A stretch of DNA of 64,000 nt from Meandrina meandrites (GCA_963693305.1 OY855914.1:17834260-17898259), one strand, 5' to 3'; counted from the stretch's first letter, positions 1-11,507 are shown. Notes: generated by a model not told the origin, from the sequence alone. Numbers and translations: made by a program.

Positions 1-440
1 CTGACAGCGTGGCATTTTAAACACTGGCTGATGGCGTGACATTTGGTACACTGGCTGACGGCGTGGCATTCTGTACACTGCCTGATGGCGTGACATGTTG
101 AACACTGGCTGATGGCGTGGCATTCTGTAAACTGCCTGACGGTGTGGCATTTTGAACACTGGCTCATGGCATGGCATTTGGTACACTAGTTGACGCCATG
201 GCATGTTGCACACTGACTGACGGCATTGGATTCTGTACACTGGCTGATGGCGTGGCATGTTGAACACTGGCTGACGGCATTGGATTCTGTACACTGGCTG
301 ACGGTGTGGCATGTTGAACACTGGCTGACGGCGTTGGATTCTGTAAACTAGCTGACGGTGTGGCATGTTGAATACTAGCTGACGGCATTGGATTCTGTAC
401 ACTGGCTGACGGCGTGGCACGTCGAACACTGGCTGATGGT
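1..440. repeat. 27-bp coding minisatellite (alternating 54-bp pairs)
   Basis: Tandem 27-bp units alternate between two variants, encoding the nonapeptides ATPSASVQN and PMPSASVQH on the minus strand. At least 16 units are present and the array is cut by the window edge. Point differences between units suggest an old array. Confidence 0.85.
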
Positions 441-1071
441 GTGGCTGGGGTTTGTTTGTTCTTTCGGTGGTAGCTGCTCCACCATGACCTGATCTGGGTG
501 GCTGAGAGAACCTCCAAACCAGCTTCTTCCATTGCTTTCATTACATCTTTTGGTTCAGCTCTTATGCTATTTATCGCCTGCCTATTATAGAATTCGATCA
601 TAATATCTTTCTGGGCTTGGCTGAATGTTATCCTCTTTCCTGTGCTATGCTTCAAGGCATACCTCATTTCTGGGCGCTGTGAGGAGTACTGGTCTGCCTC
701 CAATGGAACTAGAGTCCCAACTACAGGTGGTTCTGGTGTGTGCTGTATAAACCGCACAGCATAGGTTTCAGCACTTGGGCCTGAGAAAGGTGATGGACAT
801 CTGGGTTCAGGTGCTGGTTCATCATCTGTCACTTTGGCTCCCGTTGCACCAGCAATTGGAACTTGACGTCCAGAGAGTTGAGAAAGCTGAACTTTTGTCT
901 TGCTAATCATCTATCCCATGCCAGCCAAGGATCTCAAAATAACACCACCATTTAAGTCACCTTCGACCGGAAATGTAAAATTTCCATACAAGGAAATGTC
1001 TTTCAGTGTCCCAACTTTTTTGGCCTTGGGCGATCAATGGTCAACTTCTTACAAGATGCATTCCTCATTGT
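1..1071 (-). pseudogene. Last visible exon of a decayed transposon-derived gene
   Basis: Minus-strand exon that runs off the left edge. A plausible acceptor (TTGCAG) lies at 1072-1077, and the reading phase fits the donor of the exon at 1406-1623. The frame opens with a Cys/Lys-rich stretch, shifts in the A-run near 1021, meets a TAG near 912, then reads about 245 codons to a TGA at 164-166. That last part holds a possible helix-turn-helix segment (FSQAQKDIMIEFYN to IRSWWSSYHRK), then 9-residue repeats of the ATPSASVQN/PMPSASVQH type. The TGA is a repeat-unit TCA changed to TGA, and repeat units continue beyond it to base 1. Seen: phase-consistent splicing and disruptions. Inferred: 3' part of the same gene as the exons at 1406-8479. 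The function of the tail is unknown. Confidence 0.6.
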
Positions 1072-1405
1072 CTGCAAGAAACATAATTTAAAAAAATATA
1101 TATTTAAATATTAGAATCAGTTGCCTACTTGCATGCCCCATATATATATGGAAATAAGCACTTGCATAAAGTACATAATCATCTAAATGTCCCTTGTTTT
1201 CCTAACTCCATTTGATATTTCTGATAATGCAACCTTTATTACAGACAACACCAGTTAAGGTACTATTTAACCAACCATGAAAACCATTGTCATTGCAAAG
1301 TGGAATCCTGTGATTATGCAATTTTGTAATACACAGTATATGCTGAGATAAGGGTCGTTTTTGGCATTTTTCTACATTTCTTCAAATATTTACTCAAATT
1401 TATAC

Positions 1406-1623
1406 CTTGATCAAGTCTGCAACTTGTTCTCCACTCTCCAAGTCATTCCCCAAACGGACCCATCGTACGATTTTATGGCTAATATGGGCAAAATGGGAAT
1501 CTAGCCTTGACTTGCCCTCTCCTGCCTCAAAATTGTTGTATTCCTTGAGGGTAAAATTGAAAACCCTGTTCACCTCAGCTAGGTAGAAAAGTACTCCACT
1601 GTTGTGGTAATGGGGTCCATTAT
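1406..1623 (-). pseudogene. Internal exon with a DNGPHYHN motif
   Basis: This 218-bp exon is bounded by AG at 1624-1625 and a GT donor at 1401-1405. The upstream exon ends in phase 1, and joining them rebuilds an Asp codon, giving the sequence FSDNGPHYHN across the junction. The exon is open throughout and ends in phase 0. The Asp followed by NGPHYHN, then EAGEGKSRLDSHFAHI about 35 residues later, resembles the acidic motifs of DDE-type transposases in cnidarian repeats. That family assignment is inference. It encodes a later part of the protein begun at 8479. Confidence 0.6.
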
Positions 1624-2186
1624 CTAAAACAAATACACAGTACATGATTAGTTGAGAATTGAACATTGATGTGCACAAGCGGAGGTAATATCATTATGCG
1701 TAAAAAAAACCTTAGAGGTGATTCTTTGGAAGCAAGAAATGCAGAGTTATTTACTCCACTTATATTAGTTGTTTACATTTTTCAAAATAACTTTCCCTTT
1801 AGTTTTTGCCAGCCTTTTATGTGCAATGAAAAGCATAAATCCAAATTCAACTATTTAAAAAGGGCTGAAATTTTATAGAACTTTTCCCTTATAACACAAA
1901 TTGCAAAGAAAATCTTGTGGCCATATATCTGTGAATTTGTACAGGTATCTAGTGCTCTTGATCATGAATCACTGTTAACACTCTAATCTGACTCCCCTAG
2001 TGTATCCTTTCTACCGTACATTTTATCAACATTGATGTAACTTTTGTTATCTTTACTTTGAAAATATAAAGGTATATGAGACATGTAGATTCCTGTTATA
2101 CCAATTCACAACAAAGGCCCAAGTTTATCTGTCAAGAAAACACCTCTGACATAATTTTGTTAAACAAGTCAACTTTGGTTATTTAC

Positions 2187-2334
2187 CAGAAAACAAGTAC
2201 ACAGTAAATCCTGGATATACTGATTCCAACCACTTAAAGCCGATGTCCAGAGCACTCTGTGTGAACCAAGCATCTTGTTTGGTGTCCTCAGACCATAGAT
2301 CAATCACCTCAATGTTCCGCACCCCCTCCTCCAC
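2187..2334 (-). pseudogene. Internal exon of the same transposon-derived gene
   Basis: A 148-bp open exon with an acceptor AG at 2335-2336 and donor GTAAAT at 2181-2186. It begins in phase 0, matching the donor at 3175, and ends in phase 1, matching the next exon. It encodes a segment starting VEEGVRNIEVIDLWSED and ending VYPGFTVYLFS. No stop is seen. Phase agreement across three introns is strong evidence that these pieces once formed one gene. Confidence 0.6.
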
Positions 2335-3175
2335 CTTGTACATGCACATGTATAGAAAACAAAATTGAATAACTAAACATTACTTACACATAAAATGAGT
2401 CCAACAATAAATCAAACCACAACAATGGTGATCTATACTAATTTTAAAATATTACTCTTTTAGCAAATTGGTACACTCAAAAATAGCTTGAATATCTACA
2501 GCCTATGACAGGCTGACACAAACAACTTAAGAAATAAAAACACAGTGGTCCCTAGTCTTGAAAAGACCATACAGCAGCTAAACAATAAAATGTCAAGTCA
2601 CAGATCTACATGTAGAATTACATGTAGATGTACCTTATGACACATCCACCCTAAAATTAGTTAATGAGGTCAAATAAAATCTTCACAGACCACTGCCCGA
2701 AAGGTGATGATGTTCTGACCGACAATCTCCAAGAGCATAGTCAAGGCACAGTTCAGCACAAGTGGAATGCCTCTCAACCTGAAATACAAAATAAGTATTG
2801 GAGTAAAGAGGCATTAGCCAAACATTATAATGTGAATCTGTTAGTGTTTCTTTGGCCACTACTAAATGTAATATCAACATCTTTTCAGGAGTCAAATGTG
2901 TTTGACAAACCTCTTTGTTACTTTTCAGATTAGTAGCAAAGCATACCAACAGATTTAAGAACTTTCTCCTACATACTGTATAAACAATATCACAACTTCC
3001 CTTATTGAATGGGGTATAATTCATGTCCAGAAAAAAAAAAAAAAAACTAATTTGCACCCACCCCTATTTGCACATATTTGCACCCACATAGTCTTGGTGC
3101 ACATTTCGCTGTTTACAATGTTTCATGTATATGCTGTATGTTACGTGATAATTGAAAATCATAGCATTCAAGTAC

Positions 3176-4204
3176 CTGCTTACTAAATTTTACTTTCAGA
3201 AACTTTTGATATTCTCTGCAGTCTTTCACAAGCTGGGGGTGAGAATCAACCAGAACTCTTTCATTGTTGAGGTCATCAAGAAAAGACAGGAGGGAGTCGA
3301 AGTTAGAATGGCCAAAATCATCACAAAGATTACAAAGGCCCGCAAGCATCGTGTTTGATCTAAAGTTCTTTGGAATGTTAACATAAATGAAGCATCGCTT
3401 TACACCATTTGGGAACTTCAGCTGGTATTGCTGGATGACCTCTTTTATGTCACACTGCCAGTAGCGAACGCCTGTTTCTTTACCATCCACAAGAACACTT
3501 CTGCAGGATGATGGCCGCGAGATATCATCCTGGTGAAGAAATTCCTGAAATTCCTGAATTACTTCAGGACTAACAGCTTGCCTGGTAAACCGCAGTCCAT
3601 CTTGAGGGACACCACCCCTGCCAAACAATGTGGCATGTACCCTGGCAGCTGTGATAGTGCTTTTTGAGCAGTGGAAATATGATTGAAGTACTGATTGGCT
3701 GAAGTCCCACGCCACAATCGAAAGAAGCCTTCGTCGTTCGTCACCACTCTTACTCACTCTTCCAATAACTTTTGCCACCTCAGTCCTACTTTTTTCCCCT
3801 GAATCTCTGCCCCATTCAGTTCCAGTCTGCTTTCTTTCATGCTCCTGCCAATCAACAACTTCTGCGAAACTTTTGCTTTCTGAGCACGAATAAGCTTGCT
3901 TGTTTCCTGGTCTTTGGATTCCATGTAATCCTTTGCCAACGATCTCAAAAATTGGTCATCATTTCCAGTTTCACAACTTCTTTGAAATAGATCTTTGTAG
4001 CTGCTCTGGAATCTTTTGGACTGAACAATGTCTCTCATGATAGCATGAGTTCCAACATCACCGAGGGAAGTGTAGTCTCCAATAAGATTTTCTATTTTGT
4101 TCAATATTTCATTACGCAAGTCTCGTTTTCGCCGTTCTTGAAGACATTCGTAGGCAAAGCGAAGGTTTCTTTGTTCAGGGAATTGACAAGCTTTGTCTTG
4201 TGGA
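3176..4204 (-). pseudogene. Downstream part of exon 2, cut by a transposon
   Basis: This is the 3' portion of a large minus-strand exon. It runs from the inserted element's left target duplication (4195-4204) down to a GT donor at 3171-3175. The frame is open except for a single-base shift near 3785-3805, where the segment ending NGAEIQ passes to another frame beginning AKVIGRVSKS. It encodes a mostly helical region followed by VDGKETGVRYWQCDIKEV and KNFRSNTMLAGLCNLCDDFG. The latter resembles abundant uncharacterised proteins of cnidarian repeats, which is recognition and not proof. The shift plus the insertion make it a pseudogene. Confidence 0.65.
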
Positions 4205-4459
4205 GAGAGGTGCGGTATTGCGGAATATCAAAATATCAAATCTTCCTATCATTTTTGATAAATCAAATATTTTCTTATACATTTCTTCTATTTTTCTTGA
4301 TAATATCATGATATTTTGAGGGTGATACAAGGCAATGATATTTTGATATTCTCCAGTGCACAAGATACCAGCATATCATGATATTATCAAAATCTCATGA
4401 TATTATCAAAATATCAAGAGGTCTCTCAAGATATCAAGTGGTTGCTAAAGTAAAGTGAT

Positions 4460-5515
4460 ATGTTGTGAGGAATGATATTTTGATATATCATGATATTATC
4501 AAAATCTCATGATATTATCAAAATATCAAAGAGAGAATCAAAATCTAAAGAGTTTGATAAGAAGACTTTATCTCTGATAGGGTTTGATATTTTGATATAT
4601 CATGATATTATCAAAATCTCATGATATTATCAAAATCTCAAAGAGAGAATCAAAATCTCAAGAGTTTGATAAGAAGACTTTATCTCTGATAGGGTTTGAT
4701 ATTTTGATATATCATGATATTATCAAAATCTCATGATATTATCAAAATATCAAAGAGAGAATCAAAATCTAAAGAGTTTGATAAGAAGACTTTATCTCTG
4801 ATAGGGTTTGATATTTTGATATATCATGATATTATCAAAATCTCATGATATTATCAAAATCTCAAAGAGAGAATCAAAATCTCAAGAGTTTGATAAGAAG
4901 ACTTTATCTCTGATAGGGTTTGATATTTTGATATATCATGATATTATCAAAATCTCATGATATTATCAAAATCTCAAAGAGAGAATCAAAATCTCAAGAG
5001 TTTGATAAGAAGACTTTATCTCTGATAGGGTTTGATATTTCGATATATCATGATATTATCAAAATCTCATGATATTATCAAAATATCAAAGAGAGAATCA
5101 AAATCTCAAGAGTTTGATAAGAAGACTTTATCTCTGATAGGGTTTGATATTTTGATATATCATGATATTATCAAAATCTCATGATATTATCAAAATATCA
5201 AAGAGAGAATCAAAATCTAAAGAGTTTGATAAGAAGACTTTATCTCTGATAGGGTTTGATATTTTGATATATCATGATATTATCAAAATCTCATGATATT
5301 ATCAAAATCTCAAAGAGAGAATCAAAATCTCAAGAGTTTGATAAGAAGACTTTATCTCTGATAGGGTTTGATATCTTGATATATCATGATATTATCAAAA
5401 TATCAAAGAGAGAATCAAAATCTCAAGAGTTTGATAAGAAGATTTTATCTCTGATAGGGTTTGATATCTTGATATATCATGATATTATCAAAATCTCATG
5501 ATATTCTCAAAATAT
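4460..5515. repeat. 112-bp AT-rich minisatellite
   Basis: About nine tandem units have a period of about 112 bp, measured from the recurring GAGAGAATCAAAATCT at about 4531, 4643, 4755 and 4867. Each unit contains a palindromic core (TTTTGATATATCATGATATT) and short inverted motifs related to the element's terminal sequence. It is subterminal in the KDZ-like transposon. Confidence 0.9.
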
Positions 5516-6011
5516 CAAGAAGTCTCACAAGATATCAAGTGTTTGCTAAGGTAAAGTGATATGTTTTGAGGAATGATATTTTGATATCTCATGATATTAT
5601 CAAAATCTCATGATATTATCAAAATGTCAAGAGGTCTCTCAAAATTATCAAGTGTTTGCTAAAGTCAAGGGAGAAGTGGCCGGCTTCGATTGACTGTAAA
5701 AGAGTAAAATATTTATTTTAAGAAAATACTAGGATTATCTTTTGACAAACTAATCATTATTATAATGGAAAATTATGAAAACTAAATTTATTTGATGTTA
5801 TGGAAAGTTATTAATTACTATAACGAGTATTATCGTACGAAAAATGTAAACCACCTAATCATGCCCGCATTTAATAATCTTTGTGGCACGAAAACAGAAC
5901 GTAACTTAGTGTTACTACAGTGTAGCAGTCCTTGATTCAAGTTCTTAATAAAATTAATTCGATTTGAATCGTCTCTTTGTGATACATTAGGCGAAACAGC
6001 CCGATTTAATT

Positions 6012-7178
6012 ATGTCCGCGCTTAAAAACCTTTGTGGTATAAAGGAGAAAGACAGTTTGCGTTTAGCTCAACTCCAAGAATTTGCCCGTACAAGTAATGA
6101 AGAATGGGAATTAAATGAACAGCGCGTGAATGATGCATGGTTTCTTTGGACAGTGGTGAACTATTACATCAGCAAGGGCAAGTTAGCAGAAACTGATATC
6201 AAGTGTGAATATTTGGACAGTGGGAAACGCTTGAACACCGAAGAGTTGTGTAAAGAAATGTGGCAAGATATTTGTGCAACGAAAAATAAGTGGGTGTCAC
6301 ACGCCTGCAAAACTCCAGGGTGTTCAGAAGGATACGTAACAATTGATGGAAACGAATACCTGAAGAGATCAAAGTGCGCACTGCCAATGGAAAAAGTGAA
6401 GATACGAAAAGATTTGCCTGAAGTGTTTAAATGTTGTCCAAATTCTCCGCTTCCTGGCGGGAAGAACCAGAGGCCGTCAAAATTCTGCGCCGCTCATCAA
6501 TCACACAATGAAGAAACAAGAGCAGAAGAAGTAAGCGTTCCACCTGAGTTCACTGCAGCGAAAGGAGAAGCGGCTCTGTTGCCAGAGGATGTGTGCCTGG
6601 CGCAACAAGGTACAACAGGCTGTAAAAAGAAGGAAAACATTACACTTTTCTTCCAGACAACGGCAGGCGTACTTGCTCTAATACGGCCTTGTGGAATAAT
6701 CGTGGGCATGACGGAGATGTTTACAAGTGAGTCGTACACCCAGGTGTTTCTTTTTCTTCTCAGAACATTTTGTAGCGATGTAAAGGACTTTGAAAGACTG
6801 AAATATTTAGGGTACGATAGGGCATGTGGCTTGGTGCCTTTTTTAAAGAACCAAGCTAAAAATGGCAGTGCGGGTGCAAAGTTGTTAATAGAGAATGTGC
6901 AGTTTTTAGTTGACATTTTTCATGTCTCCAAACACACGGAGGATGTGTGTATGCCACCAGACAATCCCAAATGTCTGTATCACCCTCATCTAGCAAAGTT
7001 CGAAGAGATAAGGGGTGTGAATACAGAATCTTGCGAACAAGGCTTTCGGAGATTAAACCAGTACCTTGAACTGACTAGGAAAATGACACAGTTTAAGAGG
7101 AACGTGCTGTTCTGGTTTGTAAACGAGTGTTTCAACAGTGACTTAGAAGCCGAATTAACAAGAAAGCAGTTGTTGTAA
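6012..7178 (+). CDS. KDZ-like transposase fragment or derivative, 388 aa
   Basis: Uninterrupted 388-codon ORF, the only sizeable one in the 3.8-kb transposon. The N-terminal third is charged and helical. Residues about 98-166 form a Cys/His cluster ([11 protein letters not shown], then [12 protein letters not shown] and FCAAH), like the cysteine clusters associated with KDZ transposases. The C-terminal half has a hydrophobic strand, then [29 protein letters not shown] and [14 protein letters not shown], in the order and style of the D...D...(N)TExxEQ signature of Kyakuja-Dileera-Zisupton enzymes. Full-length KDZ transposases are usually much longer, so this may be truncated, need extra exons, or be a compact subfamily. 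An ATG in moderate context follows an AT-rich leader. Family call is inference from motifs. Confidence 0.6.
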   Translation: MSALKNLCGIKEKDSLRLAQLQEFARTSNEEWELNEQRVNDAWFLWTVVNYYISKGKLAETDIKCEYLDSGKRLNTEELCKEMWQDICATKNKWVSHACKTPGCSEGYVTIDGNEYLKRSKCALPMEKVKIRKDLPEVFKCCPNSPLPGGKNQRPSKFCAAHQSHNEETRAEEVSVPPEFTAAKGEAALLPEDVCLAQQGTTGCKKKENITLFFQTTAGVLALIRPCGIIVGMTEMFTSESYTQVFLFLLRTFCSDVKDFERLKYLGYDRACGLVPFLKNQAKNGSAGAKLLIENVQFLVDIFHVSKHTEDVCMPPDNPKCLYHPHLAKFEEIRGVNTESCEQGFRRLNQYLELTRKMTQFKRNVLFWFVNECFNSDLEAELTRKQLL

Positions 7179-7315
7179 TTTTAAAGACAGTTCATTCTAG
7201 CTTTTTACGTGAGTTATGTATGATGTAAACAATAAAATGTTGACGCTTATAGAACGAGAAACGTTGTTGTTTGTGTATTATATAAATGACTGGGTGACTA
7301 AAAGAGGAATTTTTT

Positions 7316-7560
7316 TTCGGTTCATGGATTAAAGAACGACCTATATTCATGTCTAGTGTGCTTGTTTCGGCTCATGGATTAAAGAACGACCTATATTCAT
7401 GTCTAGTGTGCTTGTTTCGGCTCATGGATTAAAGAACGACATATATATGTAGGGTGCTTGTTTCGGTTGATGGATTAAAGAACGACATATATTCATGTGT
7501 AGCGTGCTTGTTTCGGCTCGTGGATTTAAGAACGAAATATATTCATGTGTAGCGTGCTAG
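7316..7560. repeat. 50-bp tandem repeat downstream of the transposase
   Basis: About five units have a 50-bp period, marked by CTCATGGATTAAAGAACGAC at 7371 and 7421 and variants at 7321, 7460 and 7510. Units drift toward the 3' side. It lies between the transposase stop and the right subterminal repeats. Confidence 0.85.
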
Positions 7561-7985
7561 TAATATCCAGATTTGATAATATCATGATAATATCAAAATA
7601 TCATGATGATATCAAGATTTGATAATATCATGATAATATCAAAATATCAAGGTACCATCGTGTAATATCATGATAATATCAAAATATCATGATACCATCG
7701 TGTTATCAAATATGAGATCAAGGTGATATCCAGATTTGATAATATCATGATAATATCAAAATATCATGATACCATCGTGTTATCAAATATGATATCATGG
7801 TAATGTCCAGATTTGATAATATCATGATAATATCAAAATATCATGATGATATCAAGATTTGATAATATCATGATAATATCAAAATATCAAGGTACCATCA
7901 TGTTATCAAATATGATATCATGGTAATGTCCAGATTTGATAATATCATGATAATATCAGAAGCTTTCTGATATTTTGATATTCTG
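7560..7985. repeat. Right subterminal AT-rich repeats of the KDZ-like element
   Basis: Irregular tandem copies of GATTTGATAATATCATGATA and TATCAAAATATCATGAT, each with internal dyad symmetry. They mirror the left-side minisatellite in inverted sense. No coding potential is seen. Confidence 0.8.
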
Positions 7986-8003
7986 CAATCCCGCACCTTA
8001 GTG

Positions 8004-8135
8004 GTCTTGTGGAAGCGCTGCAATGTCAAAAGCCGGCGATTCGTTAGGTGAAAACTCCACATCAACAGGAGGATCAGTATTTTGGTCTGGATCATCAAGG
8101 TGTGAGTAATCTTCTCGTGCATCTTCTATCGTAGC
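8004..8135 (-). pseudogene. Upstream part of exon 2, right of the transposon
   Basis: A minus-strand exon segment follows an AG acceptor at 8136-8137. It encodes an acidic stretch (IEDAREDYSHLDDPDQN onward) and stays open to the transposon junction, where the KDZ-like element enters. It includes the right copy of the 10-bp target duplication. Frame continuity with 3176-4204 after removing the element is the main evidence that both are one exon. Confidence 0.65.
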
Positions 8136-8266
8136 CTACAAATCAAATAATGCGAGCTTTTTTAGTTTTCTAAAAATACTGGTCTACCACAGACTGGAAA
8201 AACATTCAAACAGTAAGATTTGGAACAACAAAACGTGCGAATTTCTAAGAAATCATTACAGCATAC

Positions 8267-8479
8267 CTGAAGTGTTTCGCATCTTCTTTGAAGCTGAATT
8301 CTGTCCCGGCAAAAGCTGCAAATCTTTCGTTTTCGTTCTTTGTGTCCTGAATTACTAAATCTGCCAATACCGCAGAACTTTTCCTCGGCGTAAGTTGTTT
8401 GAAACAACTCTTTGACGCTCGCATCTCCATGACCCCACTCCGAGTGAAACGGACAACAACAAAGCTTCTTGAAGGGCAT
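8267..8479 (-). pseudogene. First exon (71 codons) of the transposon-derived gene
   Basis: Begins at an ATG at 8477-8479 and ends exactly at codon 71 with a GT donor (complement of 8261-8266), phase 0, matching the next exon. The product starts MPFKKLCCCPFHSEWGHG and has further Cys pairs (KICSFCRDR), so it may be a small metal-binding N-terminal domain. No disruption occurs within this exon. The gene as a whole is dead because of the insertion and later frameshifts. Confidence 0.6.
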
Positions 8480-8933
8480 TCACAATGGTTTACCGACGAA
8501 AAAATACTATGAAATTGATTTGTATATGGTAAACAACTCCGATAAACGGTAATTTGTAGATTTCAGAGGTATAAGGTAAAGATTTCTGCTTTAGATCTCC
8601 AGGGTAGATCTCCTCGATCACAAATCCAATATGGCGTCGCGCGTGGTTCAACACATTTTCGTCTCTTACTTTTGATTGGCGCATAGAACAATGCTCAAAT
8701 TTGACCGAGAGACCAATACAAAGGGCATGGGAAGGAAGAAGTCCAAAAAAAGGCATTTTTTTCTATTTTTTCTCTCCTTTTTTCGAGCTTTTTGGTCAGC
8801 AGCCAATCAGATGCCTCAATTTAATTGAAATTAAAAATTAATAACAAATTTAAATTTGCAAGGACCACCGTGACGAAATAGAAGTACCGGATCCTCTAAA
8901 TGTAGAAGATCTAATCAGCTATAACAAAATAGT

Positions 8934-9456
8934 AAACGAAGAAAAGCAAGGCTGATTGAACAGTTGGGAACTATATATATTTCCAATATTTCGGAAGGCA
9001 CGGCCTTCCTTCTTCAGGGTGTTACAAAGAATGACTCTAAAAGTGAAACGTTACAAATTTAAAATATAGGAAATACGATACAACAAGCAAATAATGATAA
9101 CGTACTAAGAGATAAGTAACGGTAGAAAGAAACGTTAAAATTTGAAATTGAAAAATATGGAGAAACGTTACAGTATAGCTTTTTCACAGCATTTCATACT
9201 GTAACGTTTCTCCATATTTTTAAATTTCAAATTTTAACGTTTCTTTCTACCGTTACTTATCTCTTAGCCGCGTCACTTAGATTAGTACGTTATCATTATT
9301 TGTTTGTTGTATCGTATTTCCTATATTTTAAATTTGTAACGTTTCACTTTTAGAGTCATTCTTTGTAACACCCTGAAGAAGGTAGGCCGTGCCTTCCGAA
9401 ATATTGAAAATATATATAGTTCCCAACTGTTCAATCAGCCTTGCTTTCCTTCGTTT
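8934..9456. repeat. Near-perfect 0.5-kb palindrome (foldback element)
   Basis: The arms at about 8934-9178 and 9196-9456 are reverse complements with very few differences around an unpaired centre of under 20 bp. The right arm carries an extra segment of about 17 bp (near 9267-9284, GCCGCGTCACTTAG) absent from the left. Outer ends read AAACGAAG(A/G)AAAGCAAGG. No ORF is credible. It fits a foldback MITE or a hairpin DNA element. Confidence 0.9.
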
Positions 9457-10429
9457 AAAAATTAATAGTTCACAGCTTTTAATTACTTTTGCCGCTGGCC
9501 TGCCTGCTTTTTACACGGACCATTACTTAAAAACACTATTTAAAAAAACTACAACTTCGCTTATAAAGATCCAAAGAGAAAGATTCTAGTAATGTTTTCA
9601 AGCAAATTTAAAATTGTGGTCCTTTCTGGTCATGTGACCGATGACGTCATAGCAATGAAAGTGATAAAAATGTATTTAGCATGGAAGTATCTACCAACAT
9701 ATACTTTTGTGTTATCTTCACATTTAATGCAACGCCAGATACGCACTTGTACCCAGACTCCCACTTTTTCAAAATTGTACTTAGCTCCCTTAATATTTAT
9801 ATTTTGTTTGGTTCCTGGGCAGTCCGAAATGCCTCACAACAATGTGCTTCAAGCTGCAATGACTGCTTTTTCAGTAACAAAATATCTTCGTCACAGTGAG
9901 CAAAAACGAACTTCTTAGCAAATTTACGTGACTAATGACGTCATCACCCTATGTCTCATATAAGAAGTAGTTAATGGTAAGAGTTATTTCTATACGACAT
10001 ATTACTCCTGCTGGCTTTAAACTGGCCAAGTTATTTGGCATTTACGATTTTTCAGTTGCAAAGGACTCTGGGAAGATTCTTATTATAATTATATATTGTT
10101 TTTATAATTACATTCTTCGTCCTTATTTTTCAAGTTTTCGCGCTAATGAAAAACGCATGCTTGCAATTTTTGGGACTAACATAGGAATTGACAGGATGCT
10201 ACAAACCATATGGATAGGACCGTAAATTTCTTGCGTAAGACTCAGTTTTTTCCTGGGTCACGTGACATCAGGCATGTGCTGATGACGTCAACAAGTAGCT
10301 TGCACCTACTCTCTAAATCTACTGCCTGAATTTGGTTGAATAAAACACAGTTATGTCAAGCCTCAGCCAATTGAATTTTCCCTAACAACGGCTAAAAAAA
10401 TACGGCAATGAACCCTTAATTATCTACAG
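9457..10429. other. No recognisable gene
   Basis: AT-rich non-coding sequence. The short ORFs here show no recognisable domain, no codon bias and no splice-consistent partners. Two local TGACGTCA-like motifs are noted but not interpreted. Confidence 0.5.
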
Positions 10430-10560
10430 CTATTTCAATTAATGTTGTCGGATTAAAGCTTTAAGCCTGCCAGCCAAGACCGTATTACGCCCATAATACC
10501 TTTCGGTCTTGTCTTAAAGAGAGAAGCCTCAATCCGACAATGTTAATTGAAATAGCTGTA
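10430..10560. repeat. Short foldback element
   Basis: Outer arms of about 28 bp are inverted: ACAGCTATTTCAATTAATGT on the left and ACAATGTTAATTGAAATAGC on the right, followed by TGT. The centre contains AAGACCG and CGGTCTTG as a further short inverted pair. Consistent with a small MITE. Confidence 0.7.
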
Positions 10561-10839
10561 TGCAGGAGTTGCGTTTTTCCTTAATGAAAAATAGCATTTA
10601 ACAAAACTAATGAAACTACAATGCAACTGATTGTGTATTTCACTTTCTCTTTTTTTCTTCTTTTTTTCTTTTTTTTTTTTATGACCTGGTCACCCGCCAT
10701 TACAGAATGTAAGTTTGGATATTTTCCATGTTTTTGTAAATAACGAGCTGTAAAATACTGCGCGTCTTAAACGTACTGAAATCATTACTGAAAGATTATA
10801 CAACATGTTATTGTTAACGCTTGGCTTCACTGACCAACT

Positions 10840-10912
10840 GAGAGGGTTCCGATCGACCGAGACTCGAACCCAACACATCAGCGATACCGGTGCGATGCCC
10901 TACCAACTGAGC
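10840..10912 (-). repeat. tRNA-derived SINE-like remnant (A and B boxes)
   Basis: On the minus strand, AGCTCAGTTGGTAGGGC (A box) is followed about 35 nt later by GGTTCGAGTCT (B box), the spacing of an internal pol III promoter. I could not fold a good anticodon stem and there is no clean acceptor pairing. I therefore read it as a tRNA-related SINE head or pseudo-tRNA, not a functional tRNA gene. Confidence 0.55.
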
Positions 10913-11166
10913 TGTAAAGCATTGATGCGTTGAGCAGGTCTGAGGTCAATTGTAGAAAATGAAATAATCTGAATGCCGTTGAAGCCTTGATTTTTTTTTT
11001 CAGGCTAAAAAGAATGTAATTACTTTTAAGCAATTTCTTTTTTAAATTTAAAAATCGCTTACACACTGCATAGATCATTTCATTAATTTTTCATCATTAA
11101 CACGCATTTCATACGTTTTACATATCTTCAATACGTTAAGTTAAATATGTTAATGTACTAGCTAAC

Positions 11167-11226
<60 letters not shown>

Positions 11227-11237
11227 GGTAATTGTGG

Positions 11238-11288
<51 letters not shown>

Positions 11289-11300
11289 GGAGGGGGGGGA
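11167..11300. repeat. Compound microsatellite (GA)n-(GT)n-(G)n
   Basis: A (GA)n run from about 11169 to 11224, a (GT)n run from about 11241 to 11271, then a long G run interrupted once by A. Copy number is probably unreliable in any assembly. Confidence 0.95.
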
Positions 11301-11399
11301 ACTTTATTGGGGTGACCAGGGGCGGACCTGATTACAGAGTGTGGGTTACGGCGCGGAAGCGGTTCCTATGGTAGACATTACTTACGCACGCCGAATAAC

Positions 11400-11412
11400 C
11401 AACCAATCAACC

Positions 11413-11478
<66 letters not shown>

Positions 11479-11507
11479 TTAACTAATTAACAAGTTAACT
11501 AAGTAAT

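Larger units (their letters stand above)
4205..8003 (+). mobile_element. KDZ-like DNA transposon, 3.8 kb, in an exon
   Basis: The ends carry terminal inverted repeats: 4209 onward reads GGTGCGGTATTGCGGAATAT, and the reverse complement of the right end reads GGTGCGGGATTGCAGAATAT. Identical 10-bp direct repeats GTCTTGTGGA flank it at 4195-4204 and 8004-8013. Removing the element and one repeat leaves the surrounding exon open and in frame, which confirms the boundaries. Inside are an AT-rich minisatellite (4460-5515), a 388-codon transposase-like ORF, a 50-bp tandem repeat, and AT-rich subterminal repeats (7560-7985). The subterminal motifs (GATATTATCAAAATATC and relatives) occur on both sides and may be transposase binding sites. 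Confidence 0.85.

Noticed and set aside
4205..5650. CRISPR-like array (regular repeats)
   Set aside because: Units are contiguous and nearly identical with no unique spacers, in eukaryotic transposon DNA.
10840..10912. Functional tRNA gene
   Set aside because: A and B boxes are present, but the anticodon stem and acceptor stem do not pair; treated as a SINE remnant.
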